Positions 17,188 through 27,773 of a DNA stretch of 64,000 nt are shown here, piece by piece (positions within the stretch are counted from its first letter, which is position 1; every line of letters starts with the position of its first letter). Both the position numbers and the translations under genes were made by a program. Below the pieces are notes generated by a model. The model searched no databases, had not been told where the DNA came from, and saw only the letters and a program-made list of their open reading frames with translations. The DNA lies in assembly GCA_013378335.1 (NCBI GenBank), contig CP040556.1, positions 1,922,001 to 1,986,000 on the forward strand, in the 5' to 3' direction. Source of the DNA: Streptococcus sanguinis (GTDB taxonomy: Bacteria; Bacillota; Bacilli; Lactobacillales; Streptococcaceae).

Positions 17188-17829
17188 ATGAGCAAAAAAG
17201 AAGTCGCATTCCCACGCTACCAGCAGATAGCTGTCGCTATTGCCGAGCGAATCGTTGACGGCAAATATCCCATCGGCAGCAAAATCTATGCCCGCTCTAC
17301 CCTAGCCAGCAACTTCAATGTCTCCCCTGAGACAGCCCGCAAGGCTATCAATGTGCTGGTAGATCTGGAAATCATGGAAGTCCGCCATGGCAGTGGAGCC
17401 TTCATCTCCTCCAAGGAAAAAGCCCAGCAGTTTCTCGAGACCTATAAAGATGTCAACTCTCTGCAGGACCTCAAAAGCAAGCTCCATCAGAGCATCCAGC
17501 GCCAAGAGGAAGAATTTGCCAACTTTTCCCAGTTGCTTAATCAGCTTCTCAGCCGAACTAAAGATGTCCAGCAGCGCTTTCCTTTCAATCCCTACGAGCT
17601 CCAGCTCTCAGAAGACGCCATCAACCTAGGAAAATCTATCAATGAACTCAATATCTGGCACTCGACTGGCGCTACCATTGTCGCAGTCCAGCAGGGCGAC
17701 CAACTCCTAATCTCGCCTGGTCCTTATACCAAGCTGGAAGCCGGCAATACCATCTACTTTGTTGGCAACGAATTATCAGTCGGTTTGATGCATAATTTAT
17801 TTTTTAATGAAATTGAAACAAACAAGTGA
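17188..17829 (+). CDS. busR: BusR: GntR-type repressor with RCK_C domain (c-di-AMP sensor)
   Basis: About 213 residues. An N-terminal GntR winged helix (YQQIAVAIAERIVDGKYPIG, NVSPETARKAINVL, EVRHGSGAFI) is joined by a coiled-coil linker to a C-terminal RCK_C/TrkA-C domain (residues about 125-205). This architecture directly upstream of a BusA transporter is that of BusR, shown in Lactococcus and Streptococcus agalactiae to repress busA when bound to c-di-AMP. GGAGG at 17178-17182 supports the ATG at 17188. Transcribed in the same direction as its target but separated from it by hairpins. Confidence 0.92.
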   Translation: MSKKEVAFPRYQQIAVAIAERIVDGKYPIGSKIYARSTLASNFNVSPETARKAINVLVDLEIMEVRHGSGAFISSKEKAQQFLETYKDVNSLQDLKSKLHQSIQRQEEEFANFSQLLNQLLSRTKDVQQRFPFNPYELQLSEDAINLGKSINELNIWHSTGATIVAVQQGDQLLISPGPYTKLEAGNTIYFVGNELSVGLMHNLFFNEIETNK

Positions 17830-17866
17830 AACAGCGCTTGTTTTTTCTTTGCCAAAAAAACAGAAT

Positions 17867-17975
17867 AGACAGGCGAATCCGCTGTCTGACAAGCTTTTTG
17901 CTACTTTCAGAAATATTCTAGAAAATCATCCTCCTTTTTTATAATAGCCGAAAAAGGCCGGTCTGACGGCCTTTT
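17867..17975 (+). terminator. Two hairpins ending the busR transcript
   Basis: AGACAGGCG and CCGCTGTCT (17867-17887) form a stem; then AAAAGGCC and GGCCTTTT (about 17952-17974) form a second stem with T residues, giving the more typical terminator just before the busA promoter. Confidence 0.7.
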
Positions 17976-17979
17976 GGGT

Positions 17980-18057
17980 TTGACAAAGTGACCACACGAT
18001 GTTATACTGTGATGGTCTTTTAAGTGACAACTTATCAAAATAAACATGTAGTCACTT
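17980..18057 (+). promoter_or_regulatory. busA promoter with GTGAC-type BusR operator
   Basis: TTGACA (17980-17985), a 17-base spacer and TATACT (18003-18008) make a near-consensus promoter. AAGTGAC occurs at 17986-17992 inside the spacer, and an inverted pair AAGTGAC (18022-18028) and GTCACTT (18051-18057) with 22 bases between flanks the expected transcript start. BusR-type regulators bind paired GTGAC elements, so this should be the osmotic/c-di-AMP control region (inference from family and placement). Confidence 0.75.
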
Positions 18058-18076
18058 GTGCAAAAGGAGAAATACG

Positions 18077-19267
18077 TTGAATAAACTAGAAGTAAAACAT
18101 TTGACTAAAATTTTCGGTAAAAGGCAAAAGCAGGCACTGGAAATGGTCCAGCAAGCCAAAAGCAAAACGGAAATTTTAGAAAAAACCGGTGCTACTGTCG
18201 GAGTTTATGATGTAAACTTTGAGGTTCAGACCGGAGAAATTTTTGTCATCATGGGACTGTCCGGTAGTGGGAAGTCAACCCTTATCCGCCTGCTCAACCG
18301 ATTGATTGACCCGACATCAGGCGACATTTACATCGACGGCCAAGATGTGGCTAAGATGAACGAAGAGGAGCTGCGTGAGGTTCGGCGCCACAAGCTCAAC
18401 ATGGTCTTCCAGAACTTCGGACTCTTCCCGCATCGGACTATTCTAGAAAATACTGAGTTCGGCTTGGAAGTCCGAGGTGTTGATAAAGAGGAGCGCACGC
18501 GCCTAGCTGAACAAGCTCTGGACAATGCCGGTCTCCTGTCCTTCAAGGATCAATACCCCGATCAGCTCTCCGGTGGGATGCAGCAGCGGGTCGGCCTGGC
18601 TAGAGCCCTAGCCAACAATCCTGATATTCTGCTCATGGACGAGGCCTTCTCAGCTCTAGACCCCCTCATCCGACGAGAAATGCAGGATGAACTGCTGGAT
18701 CTGCAGGCAGAGCATGAGCGTACCATTATCTTTATCACCCACGATCTCAATGAGGCCCTGCGTATCGGTGACCGCATTGCCATCATGGCTGACGGTCAGA
18801 TTATGCAGATTGGAACTGGTGAGGAAATCCTGACCAACCCAGCCAACGACTTCGTTCGAGAGTTCGTTGAGGATGTGGACCGCTCTAAGGTCCTGACCGC
18901 CCAGAATATCATGACAACGCCACTGACCACCAACATTGACATCGACGGACCAACCGTTGCTCTCAATCGGATGAAAAAAGAAGAGGTCAGTATGCTGCTA
19001 GCTGTGGATAGGAAGCGGCGCCTCAAGGGCAGTCTGACTGCCGAATCCGCCCGCGATGCCCGTAAGGAGCATCAAGCACTGGCTGAAGTGATTGATAAGA
19101 ACGTCCGCAAGGTCACTCAGGAAACTCTGATTACTGATATTTTCCCACTGATTTACGATTCACCAGCGCCTCTGGCCGTTGTAGATGATAAGGACAAATT
19201 AGTCGGCGTTATTATCAAAGGTCGAGTCATCGAAGCCTTGGCCAATACTACTGAATCTGAAGAATAA
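18077..19267 (+). CDS. busAA: Betaine/compatible-solute ABC transporter ATPase with CBS domains
   Basis: About 396 residues, the OpuAA/BusAA type. Walker A is GLSGSGKST, the signature [15 protein letters not shown] and Walker [14 protein letters not shown]. The C-terminal third (from [14 protein letters not shown]) is a CBS pair. The N-terminus has the extended [16 protein letters not shown] region typical of osmoregulatory ATPases. It energises glycine-betaine uptake under osmotic stress. The start is a TTG at 18077 with AAAGGAG 8 bases upstream; an in-frame GTG at 18056 lies before the ribosome binding site. busAB follows 14 bases later. Confidence 0.95.
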   Translation: MNKLEVKHLTKIFGKRQKQALEMVQQAKSKTEILEKTGATVGVYDVNFEVQTGEIFVIMGLSGSGKSTLIRLLNRLIDPTSGDIYIDGQDVAKMNEEELREVRRHKLNMVFQNFGLFPHRTILENTEFGLEVRGVDKEERTRLAEQALDNAGLLSFKDQYPDQLSGGMQQRVGLARALANNPDILLMDEAFSALDPLIRREMQDELLDLQAEHERTIIFITHDLNEALRIGDRIAIMADGQIMQIGTGEEILTNPANDFVREFVEDVDRSKVLTAQNIMTTPLTTNIDIDGPTVALNRMKKEEVSMLLAVDRKRRLKGSLTAESARDARKEHQALAEVIDKNVRKVTQETLITDIFPLIYDSPAPLAVVDDKDKLVGVIIKGRVIEALANTTESEE

Positions 19268-19281
19268 GGGAGGTTCGCATT

Positions 19282-21006
19282 TTGAATATTTTACAACAGC
19301 CAATCCCCGTTTCTCAATGGGTTGAGGCCTTTACTAACTGGGTAACCAATACCTTCTCCGGACTTTTCTCGGTCCTTCAGGCTATCGGAAATGCCATTAT
19401 GAATGGAATGACAGACACCCTGCTCTTCATTCCGCCCCTGCTCTTTATCGCAGTCATCACTATCTTTACCTATTTGATTTCCAAGCGTAAGCTGGGGCTG
19501 CCCCTACTCACCTTCCTAGGCCTGCTCTTTGTTTACAACCAAGGCCTCTGGGAAAATCTCATGAACACTGTGACCTTGGTTATCGTCTCCAGTGCCATTT
19601 CCATTATCATTGGTATTCCACTGGGGATTTGGATGGCTAAGAGCAACCGTGTCGAAGCCGTTATCAAGCCCTTGCTGGACTTTATGCAGACCATGCCAGC
19701 CTTTGTCTACCTGATACCAGCCGTGGCCTTCTTCGGTATTGGTATGGTGCCTGGGGTCTTTGCCTCTGTCATCTTTGCCCTGCCACCGACTGTCCGCTTT
19801 ACCAATCTAGCCATTCGTCAGATTCCAACCGAGCTAATCGAAGCGTCAGACTCCTTCGGGGGCACTGGCAAGCAGAAGCTCTTCAAAGTCGAGCTGCCTC
19901 TGGCTAAAAATACCATCCTAGCTGGGGTTAATCAGACCATCATGCTGGCTCTGTCTATGGTCGTTACTGCCTCTATGATTGGAGCACCAGGACTGGGCCG
20001 CGGCGTCCTCTCTGCCCTGCAGCATGCCGACATCGGTTCCGGCTTTGTCAATGGGGTATCTCTGGTTATCTTGGCCATTATCATTGACCGTCTGACCCAG
20101 AAGCTCAATCAGCCTCTGGCTAAAAAATCACCGGTCACTGCCAAGGAAAAACGCAACAAGATTATGCTCTGGTCTGCTCTGGCTGCTGTCATCCTGACAG
20201 CCTTTGTCGGAAATCAAGTGACCAAGCTCCAGCAAAGCAAAAAAGAAAAGGTCAACCTTGCCTATGTCGAATGGGACTCTGAAGTTGCCTCAACCAATGT
20301 CGTAGCGGAAGCACTCAAAGAAATGGGCTACGATGTCACCATCACACCGCTGGACAATGCCGTTATGTGGAAGTCCGTTGCTAATGGCGAAGCAGATGCC
20401 ATGGTTTCTGCCTGGTTGCCGACCACCCACGCTGCTCTTTATGAGGAGTACAAGGACAAGCTAGTGGACTTGGGGCCAAACCTTGAGGGCGTTAAGACAG
20501 GGCTAGTCGTACCAAGCTATATGGACGCCGACTCTATTGAAGACCTGTCAGACCAAGCCAAGAAAACCATCACAGGTATTGAGCCCGGCGCTGGTATCAT
20601 GACTGCGACTGAGAAGACTATGCAAGAATACAGCAATCTCAGTGGCTGGAATCTTTCTTCTTCCTCAACAGGAGCCATGACCACTGCTCTGGATCAGGCT
20701 ATTAAGAATAAAGAAGATATCATCGTAACTGGCTGGTCACCTCACTGGATGTTCTCCAAGTACGATCTCAAATACCTCAAGGATCCTAAGGGAACCATGG
20801 GCGGCAAGGAAGCTATCCACACTATTACTCGAAAAAATCTAGACAAGGACTTACCAGAAGTCAACAAGGTTCTAGACAACTTCAACTGGACTCAAAAGGA
20901 CATGGAAGAAGTCATGCTTAAGATTAACGAAGGCAGCTCACCAGAAGCTGCAGCCAAAGAGTGGATTAAAAACCACCAGAAAGAAGTCGAAAGCTGGAAG
21001 AAATAA
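19282..21006 (+). CDS. busAB: Betaine/compatible-solute ABC transporter, permease fused to substrate-binding domain
   Basis: 574 residues. The N-terminal half has several membrane helices and the permease EAA-like motif (EASDSFGGTGKQKLFKVELP). After a last membrane segment near residues 294-310 comes an extracellular OpuAC-type glycine-betaine binding domain (VNLAYVEWDSEVASTNVVAE, AWLPTTHAALY, TGWSPHWMFSKYDLKYL), whose Trp residues form the quaternary-amine cage. The fusion is characteristic of lactic-acid-bacterial OpuA/BusA. The start codon is again TTG, with GGGAGG upstream. It forms an operon with busAA. Confidence 0.95.
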   Translation: MNILQQPIPVSQWVEAFTNWVTNTFSGLFSVLQAIGNAIMNGMTDTLLFIPPLLFIAVITIFTYLISKRKLGLPLLTFLGLLFVYNQGLWENLMNTVTLVIVSSAISIIIGIPLGIWMAKSNRVEAVIKPLLDFMQTMPAFVYLIPAVAFFGIGMVPGVFASVIFALPPTVRFTNLAIRQIPTELIEASDSFGGTGKQKLFKVELPLAKNTILAGVNQTIMLALSMVVTASMIGAPGLGRGVLSALQHADIGSGFVNGVSLVILAIIIDRLTQKLNQPLAKKSPVTAKEKRNKIMLWSALAAVILTAFVGNQVTKLQQSKKEKVNLAYVEWDSEVASTNVVAEALKEMGYDVTITPLDNAVMWKSVANGEADAMVSAWLPTTHAALYEEYKDKLVDLGPNLEGVKTGLVVPSYMDADSIEDLSDQAKKTITGIEPGAGIMTATEKTMQEYSNLSGWNLSSSSTGAMTTALDQAIKNKEDIIVTGWSPHWMFSKYDLKYLKDPKGTMGGKEAIHTITRKNLDKDLPEVNKVLDNFNWTQKDMEEVMLKINEGSSPEAAAKEWIKNHQKEVESWKK

Positions 21007-21019
21007 AAGTATAGAAAAA

Positions 21020-21048
21020 AGGGATGAATCAAAAGATTCATCCTTTAT
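21020..21048 (+). terminator. busA operon terminator
   Basis: GGATGAATC (21022-21030) pairs with GATTCATCC (21035-21043), followed by TTTATTTTAT. Convergent with the GH1 gene to the right. Confidence 0.85.
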
Positions 21049-21082
21049 TTTATAAGGAGCCATTCTATTTTGTTTAAGTCAT

Positions 21083-22546
<1,464 letters not shown>

Positions 22547-22632
22547 TTATATTTATATTATAATAGTTGTCAAACATATTTTCTAACACAATTATCTTAA
22601 TAAATTGTACTATTCTATGAAAGAGTGTCCCC

Positions 22633-23505
22633 ATGATTGATTTAGGCCAACTACATAAAAATACCGTTTTTAAAAACCAAGGAACCCCTTATTCTCTGAC
22701 CCGCACCATCACTGAGAATGGTCATCCAGATATTCTTTTCCACTGGCATACCGATGTTGAAATGATTTATGTCCACGAAGGAAAAGCACAATTTCATATT
22801 GACGACGACTACTTTAACAGCGAAAAAGGTGATATTATCCTGATTCGCCCCAATGCCCTGCACTCCATCCACCCCATCAACAACGAGCGCCATTATATGG
22901 ACGCCATTAATTTTCATCTGGATTTGATGGGCTACTCTGCCATGGACCAAGCCAGCATCAACTACCTGCAGCCCCTCTACAATGGTCAGCTGGACTTGAC
23001 TCATGTGATCAAGCCCAATGATAGAGCCTATGTGGAGATTCGCCAGTGCCTCTTAGCAGCTATGGAAACAGGTTATTTCCGCAAAGCTCACTACGAGTTT
23101 CAGCTCAAAGCCCAGCTCAACCAGCTCTTCTACCTGCTCTTTGAGAATGGCTATGTCATTTCCAAAGACCTGTCACCAGAAGGATATCGCAAAGAAGAAA
23201 AGATTCGCTCCATCATTGACTACATCAATGCCCACTACCAAGAAGACCTGAATATTGACCAACTGGCTGGCATCTGTGGCTACAGCTCCACCCATTTCAT
23301 GAACTTCTTCAAGAAGCATCTGGGCGTTTCCTGCATTGAGTACCTGATTCAATTCCGCCTGCGCAAAGCAGCCGAACTCCTGCAACACTCTAACCTCTCT
23401 GTACTGGAAATCTCCAGCCAAGCTGGCTTTAATAACCTGTCCAACTTCAACCGCCAGTTTAAAAAATACTACCAAATGACACCAAGCCAGTATCGGAAGA
23501 AATGA
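22633..23505 (+). CDS. AraC-family transcriptional regulator (BglC-like)
   Basis: 290 residues. The N-terminal cupin-type effector domain shows HWHTDVEMIYVHEGKAQFHI and GDIILIRPNALHSI; the C-terminal double helix-turn-helix is DLNIDQLAGICGYSSTHFMN and VLEISSQAGFNNLSNFNRQF, ending with KKYYQMTPSQYRKK. It faces the GH1 gene across 104 bases containing AT-rich promoter elements. Streptococcus mutans BglC is an AraC regulator of beta-glucoside genes with a similar arrangement; equivalence is inferred. Confidence 0.88.
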   Translation: MIDLGQLHKNTVFKNQGTPYSLTRTITENGHPDILFHWHTDVEMIYVHEGKAQFHIDDDYFNSEKGDIILIRPNALHSIHPINNERHYMDAINFHLDLMGYSAMDQASINYLQPLYNGQLDLTHVIKPNDRAYVEIRQCLLAAMETGYFRKAHYEFQLKAQLNQLFYLLFENGYVISKDLSPEGYRKEEKIRSIIDYINAHYQEDLNIDQLAGICGYSSTHFMNFFKKHLGVSCIEYLIQFRLRKAAELLQHSNLSVLEISSQAGFNNLSNFNRQFKKYYQMTPSQYRKK

Positions 23506-23522
23506 AGCTCTAAATAGAAAAT

Positions 23523-23572
23523 AAAAAACGAATACCTACTAAGCTAAGTGAACTTTGAGGTATTCGTTTTTT
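23523..23572. terminator. Bidirectional terminator after AraC regulator
   Basis: AAAAAACGAATACCT (23523-23537) pairs with AGGTATTCGTTTTTT (23558-23572), giving a 15-bp stem with A and T flanks usable by both convergent genes. Confidence 0.88.
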
Positions 23573-23620
23573 ATGCTGATTTCAAAGAAAGACAGAAATA
23601 GCAACGTGATTTGTAATATA

Positions 23621-24292
23621 TTATTCTAAATCCGGATCCCTACCTTCTGAGCCATAGACTCTGTGATAGGCTTTGACATAAAAAGATATGGGTTTATCTG
23701 ATTCGTTTTGGACAGTGATATCTTGATCACTATCGCTTACGCTAAAAACAAACGCTCTATTTTGGGTAAAGTTGACATCAATGCTATAGTTTTCGTTAAA
23801 CTCAATACCTAAATCGGATAAAGCCTGTTCGTTTGGGATTGTTATCCCCCCATCCTTTTCATTATAGTAGTGAACAGACTTTTTTTCTGCATCATAGATA
23901 TACTCATTTTCACCTATCTGCTCTCTCAAATAAGAATCGTATATTCTAATTTTCCCATCTGTTTTATCTTTAAATTTTAAAACACTGACTCCTGAACCCT
24001 GTATTAGCTCAAAATTAGGCTTTTTAATCTTTACATAAACAGCTTCGCCCGGCTTTAATTTTACTAATTGGTAAGAGCCGCCCCGATCTTCTCCGCCAAA
24101 ATAAATCAAATTCCAAATCAAAGTTCCCAAAAAAAGCAGACTAACCACTTTCCCATAAATGCTTTTGTAGAAAGGTTTCTTTATACAGATATAAACTATC
24201 CATGAAACGATAAAAATAACAAAGATAAACAAGAGTGGTAAAAAGTGAATTAAAAAGTCCATTAAAAGAAAAAGTTGTTCAAAAAAATCCAT
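23621..24292 (-). CDS. Hypothetical membrane protein with extracytoplasmic domain
   Basis: About 223 residues from ATG 24292, with AAGG upstream. Two hydrophobic segments (FLIHFLPLLFIFVIFIVSWI and VVSLLFLGTLIWNLIYF) at the N-terminus are followed by a soluble region of about 150 residues rich in beta-type sequence, ending near YHRVYGSEGRDPDLE. I recognise no family and no catalytic motif. Adjacent to another small membrane protein on the same strand; the pair may be co-transcribed. Confidence 0.65.
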   Translation of the reverse strand: MDFFEQLFLLMDFLIHFLPLLFIFVIFIVSWIVYICIKKPFYKSIYGKVVSLLFLGTLIWNLIYFGGEDRGGSYQLVKLKPGEAVYVKIKKPNFELIQGSGVSVLKFKDKTDGKIRIYDSYLREQIGENEYIYDAEKKSVHYYNEKDGGITIPNEQALSDLGIEFNENYSIDVNFTQNRAFVFSVSDSDQDITVQNESDKPISFYVKAYHRVYGSEGRDPDLE

Positions 24293-24398
24293 ATTTCGCC
24301 TTTCTTTAATTTTCAATCAATATTTAGTTTTAACCTACAAGGATAAAGCCAGTCCCTGTCATTTCATTTCGATTGTTCTCCTTACGACCTCATCGTTT

Positions 24399-24596
24399 CT
24401 ATACTAGCAAGTTCAGCAGAAGATTGAAGAGCCCTAGCCAAAAGATAGCTAGCAACAAATAGCGCCCTTGCTTTTCCTTGAAGAAATTTCTCCGCAGAAA
24501 CAGGCAGAAAATCATCAAGACCAAGGAGCACACTAGCAACAAAAACAAGATAAACATGGGTATAACATACAAAAGCAGCCACAAACCAAGATACAT
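24399..24596 (-). CDS. Small hydrophobic membrane protein
   Basis: 65 residues, almost entirely two membrane helices separated by RRNFFKEKQGR. A modest AGAAAG-type ribosome binding site precedes ATG 24596. An overlapping frame of similar length (24382-24582) is less hydrophobic and has no ribosome binding site, so I prefer this one. No function can be assigned; the hydrophobic composition and position next to another membrane protein are the only support. Confidence 0.45.
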   Translation of the reverse strand: MYLGLWLLLYVIPMFILFLLLVCSLVLMIFCLFLRRNFFKEKQGRYLLLAIFWLGLFNLLLNLLV

Positions 24597-24715
24597 TTCA
24601 TTTTCTTTCTAATAAAATAAATCAAAATAATAGACGAGCTCGAAAGCAGTCAGTTTCATTCATTAACAGTTCTATAATCCTTTTTAATTATAACAAAGTC
24701 CTCGATTTTAAAACA

Positions 24716-24745
24716 GCAAAAACCAGATTGGAAAATCCAATCTGG
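24716..24745 (-). terminator. Terminator of capA-like gene
   Basis: CCAGATTGG (24723-24731) pairs with CCAATCTGG (24737-24745) over an AAAAT loop; on the minus strand it is followed by TTTTTG. Confidence 0.85.
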
Positions 24746-24769
24746 CTAAACTCATATTCAAGTAATTTA

Positions 24770-26149
24770 TTACCCCGGCCAGTTCAGGCCAACATGAGAA
24801 TTCATTTCCTGATAAGCGGTATCAATCCGTGCTCTGGTTTCTTGATCCAGTTTGTCTCGATACTTGCCACCTTCGACAAAGTCGTCCAAAATCCAGGTCT
24901 GATAAGTGTATAAAGGAAGACCGTCTGCTGAAGTAGCGCCCTTTTCAACTCGGCTGACCCAGCTGGGATGGGCCTGGGCGCTTTTTATGTGCGTGCCCTT
25001 TGGTGTCTTTTCAATGGTAACATCCATCAGCACTCCGCGCTCAGTCCAATGAGCATTTTCAATTTCCTCCATGGTTTCGATACGCTGATTGGAAATAAAA
25101 TTCCCCATAGAATACATAATCAGCTTCTTCTGGCCGTCTTTCTCTAAAATCTCCGCCGGCTGAACCACATGCGGATGCCCTCCAAAGACGATATCTGCTC
25201 CCCAGTCAACCATTTTATGGTAGAGGGTCATCTGCTCCTCTGTTGGCTCCAACTGGTACTCTATCCCCATCTGAGGCATGACGACTGTGATGTCAGCTTC
25301 CTTTTCTGCCCGTTCAATCTCGGCTCGCATCTTTTCTTCATCCAGATCGGACAGGCGATCATCATAATCTTCCTGACTGAGAAGCCCCTCCATACCGTTG
25401 TAACCATAGGAGTAAGCCAGCAGCGCAATCTTAATGCCTTTGACTTCCTTTATCAAGAGCGGTGCCTGACTGCGTTTTTCATGCGGATAAATACCGATAG
25501 GAGTGATTCCCTCTTTTTCAAAAGCCTGAGCTGTAGTAAAAACTCCCTCCAAGCCAGAGTCTAAAATGTGGTTATGAGCCAGGTCCATCACCTGATAGCC
25601 GGCATCCTTGATTGCTGGAACTACGGCTTCCGGAGCATTAAAGAGCGGATAGCCATTCAATGGATAATCCGGCCGAATCGTGCCTTCAAAGTCCCCTAAG
25701 ACCAAGTCTCCCTGCCGAAGCCATTCTTTGGCATAGTGGAAATTCTCAGAAAAATCGTAAGAGCCATCTTCTTTCTGAGCACTCAGATAAAGGCCGTCAT
25801 GATAAAGCAAATCCCCAGTCGCCATGATACGAACCGTTTGATTCCGAGAGGGATCCGACTGCTGCTCTTTCTTTGCAGAGAAGGAAAAGCTGAAGTCAGG
25901 TAAATGCTCTGACAGCAGAATTAAGCCAGCCGACAGCCCAACAACTGTCAAAAGCACTCCGACAAACTGCCGATTGCTAAGCTGTTTTTGAAAGAACTTA
26001 GGACGAGGAAGCGGCAACTTCTTAATCCAATCCCGCCAAGCTTGGTAGGCATCTGTCAGGAGAGTATGCTCCGCAGCAAAACCCGATATCTTTTTCCAAA
26101 GTTCCTGAAAAAAAGTCTGAATCTTCTCCCAAAGAATTTTTTTATCCAT
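24770..26149 (-). CDS. CapA-family (PGA_cap) metallophosphoesterase-like membrane protein
   Basis: 459 residues. A cytoplasmic N-terminus of about 62 residues, one membrane segment (FVGVLLTVVGLSAGLILL) and an extracellular PGA_cap domain: MATGDLLYHDGLY, GDFEGTI, LAHNHILD, MPQMGIEY and FGGHPHVVQP carry the Asp/His/Asn metal ligands of the calcineurin-like fold. Homologues are called poly-gamma-glutamate synthesis protein CapA/PgsA, but no capBC partners are present, so a different cell-surface phosphoesterase role is more likely. GGAGAG precedes the ATG. Probably monocistronic, with its own terminator. Confidence 0.88.
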   Translation of the reverse strand: MDKKILWEKIQTFFQELWKKISGFAAEHTLLTDAYQAWRDWIKKLPLPRPKFFQKQLSNRQFVGVLLTVVGLSAGLILLSEHLPDFSFSFSAKKEQQSDPSRNQTVRIMATGDLLYHDGLYLSAQKEDGSYDFSENFHYAKEWLRQGDLVLGDFEGTIRPDYPLNGYPLFNAPEAVVPAIKDAGYQVMDLAHNHILDSGLEGVFTTAQAFEKEGITPIGIYPHEKRSQAPLLIKEVKGIKIALLAYSYGYNGMEGLLSQEDYDDRLSDLDEEKMRAEIERAEKEADITVVMPQMGIEYQLEPTEEQMTLYHKMVDWGADIVFGGHPHVVQPAEILEKDGQKKLIMYSMGNFISNQRIETMEEIENAHWTERGVLMDVTIEKTPKGTHIKSAQAHPSWVSRVEKGATSADGLPLYTYQTWILDDFVEGGKYRDKLDQETRARIDTAYQEMNSHVGLNWPG

Positions 26150-26239
26150 CGCATCTCTCCGCTTTTTCTTGCTTGATAATAGCGCATCAATCTTTACTAT
26201 ATTGTACTATTTTTATCACTAAAAGGAAAGAAAAGCAAA

Positions 26240-26304
26240 AAGCAGGAGAGGGAGAAGCATGCTACAATCTTCAAATTGCGGCAATCTCTCCCATTCTCCT
26301 GCTT
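26240..26304 (-). terminator. Long-stem terminator of deaminase gene
   Basis: AGCAGGAGAGGGAGA near 26241 pairs with TCTCCCATTCTCCTGCT ending near 26303, with small mismatches; the minus-strand continuation is TTTTTGCTTTTCTTT. Confidence 0.75.
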
Positions 26305-26363
26305 CATTTTCTATTTTTTCAATTCTAGGAGCTAATCAACGAGCTGAAAATCGGCTTTCATTC

Positions 26364-27635
26364 TTACCCAAAACTTCCTACATCAACGGTCATCACTTGG
26401 CCATCTCGGACAACCTGCTGACCTGCAATGTAGACATCCTGAACATCACTGCCTTTGACTGCGTACACTAGGTGCGACAACATATTTTCCAAAGGAAAGA
26501 GGTGAAGTCGTCCCTTAGGCTGAATGACAATGAAATCGGCTTGTTTGCCCGTCTCCAGACTGCCGATTTTCTTCTCTAAGCCCAGTGCTTTGGCTCCTTC
26601 AATAGTCAAAGCTTTCAAAGCCTGCTCAATTGTAAACTGAGTCGCATCTCCAGCCCGCATCTTCTGAAGGAGGGCAGCTGTCCGCCCCTCTTCAAACATA
26701 TCCAGATTATTATTGGAAGCGACAGAGTCTGTTGCTAGACCAACGGTCACCCCAGCGGCTAATAAGTCCGTCACCGGAGCTACACCGGAAGCCAGCTTGA
26801 GGTTGCTGATAGGATTGTGGGCGATGCTGACTGGTGAAGCCGCTAAATCCGCAATCTCTGACGGATTCAGCTCAACCCCGTGAGCAAAAATGGCTGGCTG
26901 CTCCAAGTAGCCTAGGCCTTTTAAGAAAGCCAGAGGCCGTTTACCATAGCGCTCCAAGATGATTTTATTTTCTTCCTGGGTCTCTGCCACATGGATATGA
27001 AGCTTCAAATCCAGCTCACGCGCTAACTCAAGACTGGCCTTGAGCAGATCTTCGTCACAGGCATAAGGCGAATGAGGCGCCACCATAACCTGAAAATCTT
27101 CATCATCATAGGAAAGAATTTTCTCAATAATGGTCCGAGTACGTGCCAGAGTCTCTTCTGCCGTTTCCGCCCCTGAGCTAAAGAGGGTTGGTGAGAAATA
27201 GCAGCGCATACCAGACTGCCGCATAGTCTGATAAATCCGGTCAACATCCACTCCCTGAGGATTATACATGTCGTTAAAAGTCGTTGTTCCTGACTGCAGC
27301 ATTTCAGCTAGAGCCAGCTGGACAGCCTGGGTCGTTAGATCCGCTGTGAATTGACTTTCTGCTGGCCAGATATAGTCCTCCAGCCATTCATGCAGATTGC
27401 TGTCATCACGAATCCCGCGCAGCAAGGTCATGGCCGAGTGAGTATGACAGTTGACCAGCCCTGGCATGATCCAAGCACCTTCATAATCCACTGTTTCACT
27501 GCATTTCCCTAGCCATTTTTCATCATAGGGACCACAGTAGGCAATGCGGTCGTCTTCAATCACTAGCAGCCCGTCCCGGTAAACATGAAATTCGCTGTCA
27601 CAGGTCACCAGATTGACATTTGTATAAGCTTTCAT
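26364..27635 (-). CDS. mtaD: 5-methylthioadenosine/S-adenosylhomocysteine deaminase-type amidohydrolase
   Basis: About 423 residues of the TRZ/ATZ amidohydrolase family. Metal ligands are visible in VNCHTHSAMTLLRG (HxH), HVAETQEE (His), the FAHGVEL His and ATDSVASNNNLDMF (Asp). It deaminates MTA and/or SAH to the inosine forms, a salvage branch used where no nucleosidase handles the load. The ATG at 27635 begins MKAYTNVNLVTC, the usual family start. It lies 138 bases downstream of the MetNI genes on the same strand, which supports a methionine/SAM recycling role, although an intervening hairpin may separate transcripts. Confidence 0.85.
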   Translation of the reverse strand: MKAYTNVNLVTCDSEFHVYRDGLLVIEDDRIAYCGPYDEKWLGKCSETVDYEGAWIMPGLVNCHTHSAMTLLRGIRDDSNLHEWLEDYIWPAESQFTADLTTQAVQLALAEMLQSGTTTFNDMYNPQGVDVDRIYQTMRQSGMRCYFSPTLFSSGAETAEETLARTRTIIEKILSYDDEDFQVMVAPHSPYACDEDLLKASLELARELDLKLHIHVAETQEENKIILERYGKRPLAFLKGLGYLEQPAIFAHGVELNPSEIADLAASPVSIAHNPISNLKLASGVAPVTDLLAAGVTVGLATDSVASNNNLDMFEEGRTAALLQKMRAGDATQFTIEQALKALTIEGAKALGLEKKIGSLETGKQADFIVIQPKGRLHLFPLENMLSHLVYAVKGSDVQDVYIAGQQVVRDGQVMTVDVGSFG

Positions 27636-27773
27636 CCGCCATATCCTCACTTTCCCAACACTTGGTTTCAAGAGATTTTAGCTATTATAACAAGCCTAAT
27701 CTAATTGTGCAAGTCTTTTATAAAATTATAGCATAAAAAAAGAGCCCCCGGCTGAGGCCCTAGTTGTCAGTCA

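Noticed and set aside
17890..17935. CodY-like sequence TTCAGAAATATTCTAGAAAATC before busA
   Set aside because: Only loosely matches the 15-base CodY consensus and lies upstream of a terminator; not strong enough to call.
24382..24582. Alternative frame overlapping the small hydrophobic protein
   Set aside because: No ribosome binding site; the other frame is more hydrophobic and better initiated.
24770..26149. Capsule (poly-gamma-glutamate) biosynthesis locus
   Set aside because: CapA homologue only; capB and capC partners are absent, so no capsule function is claimed.
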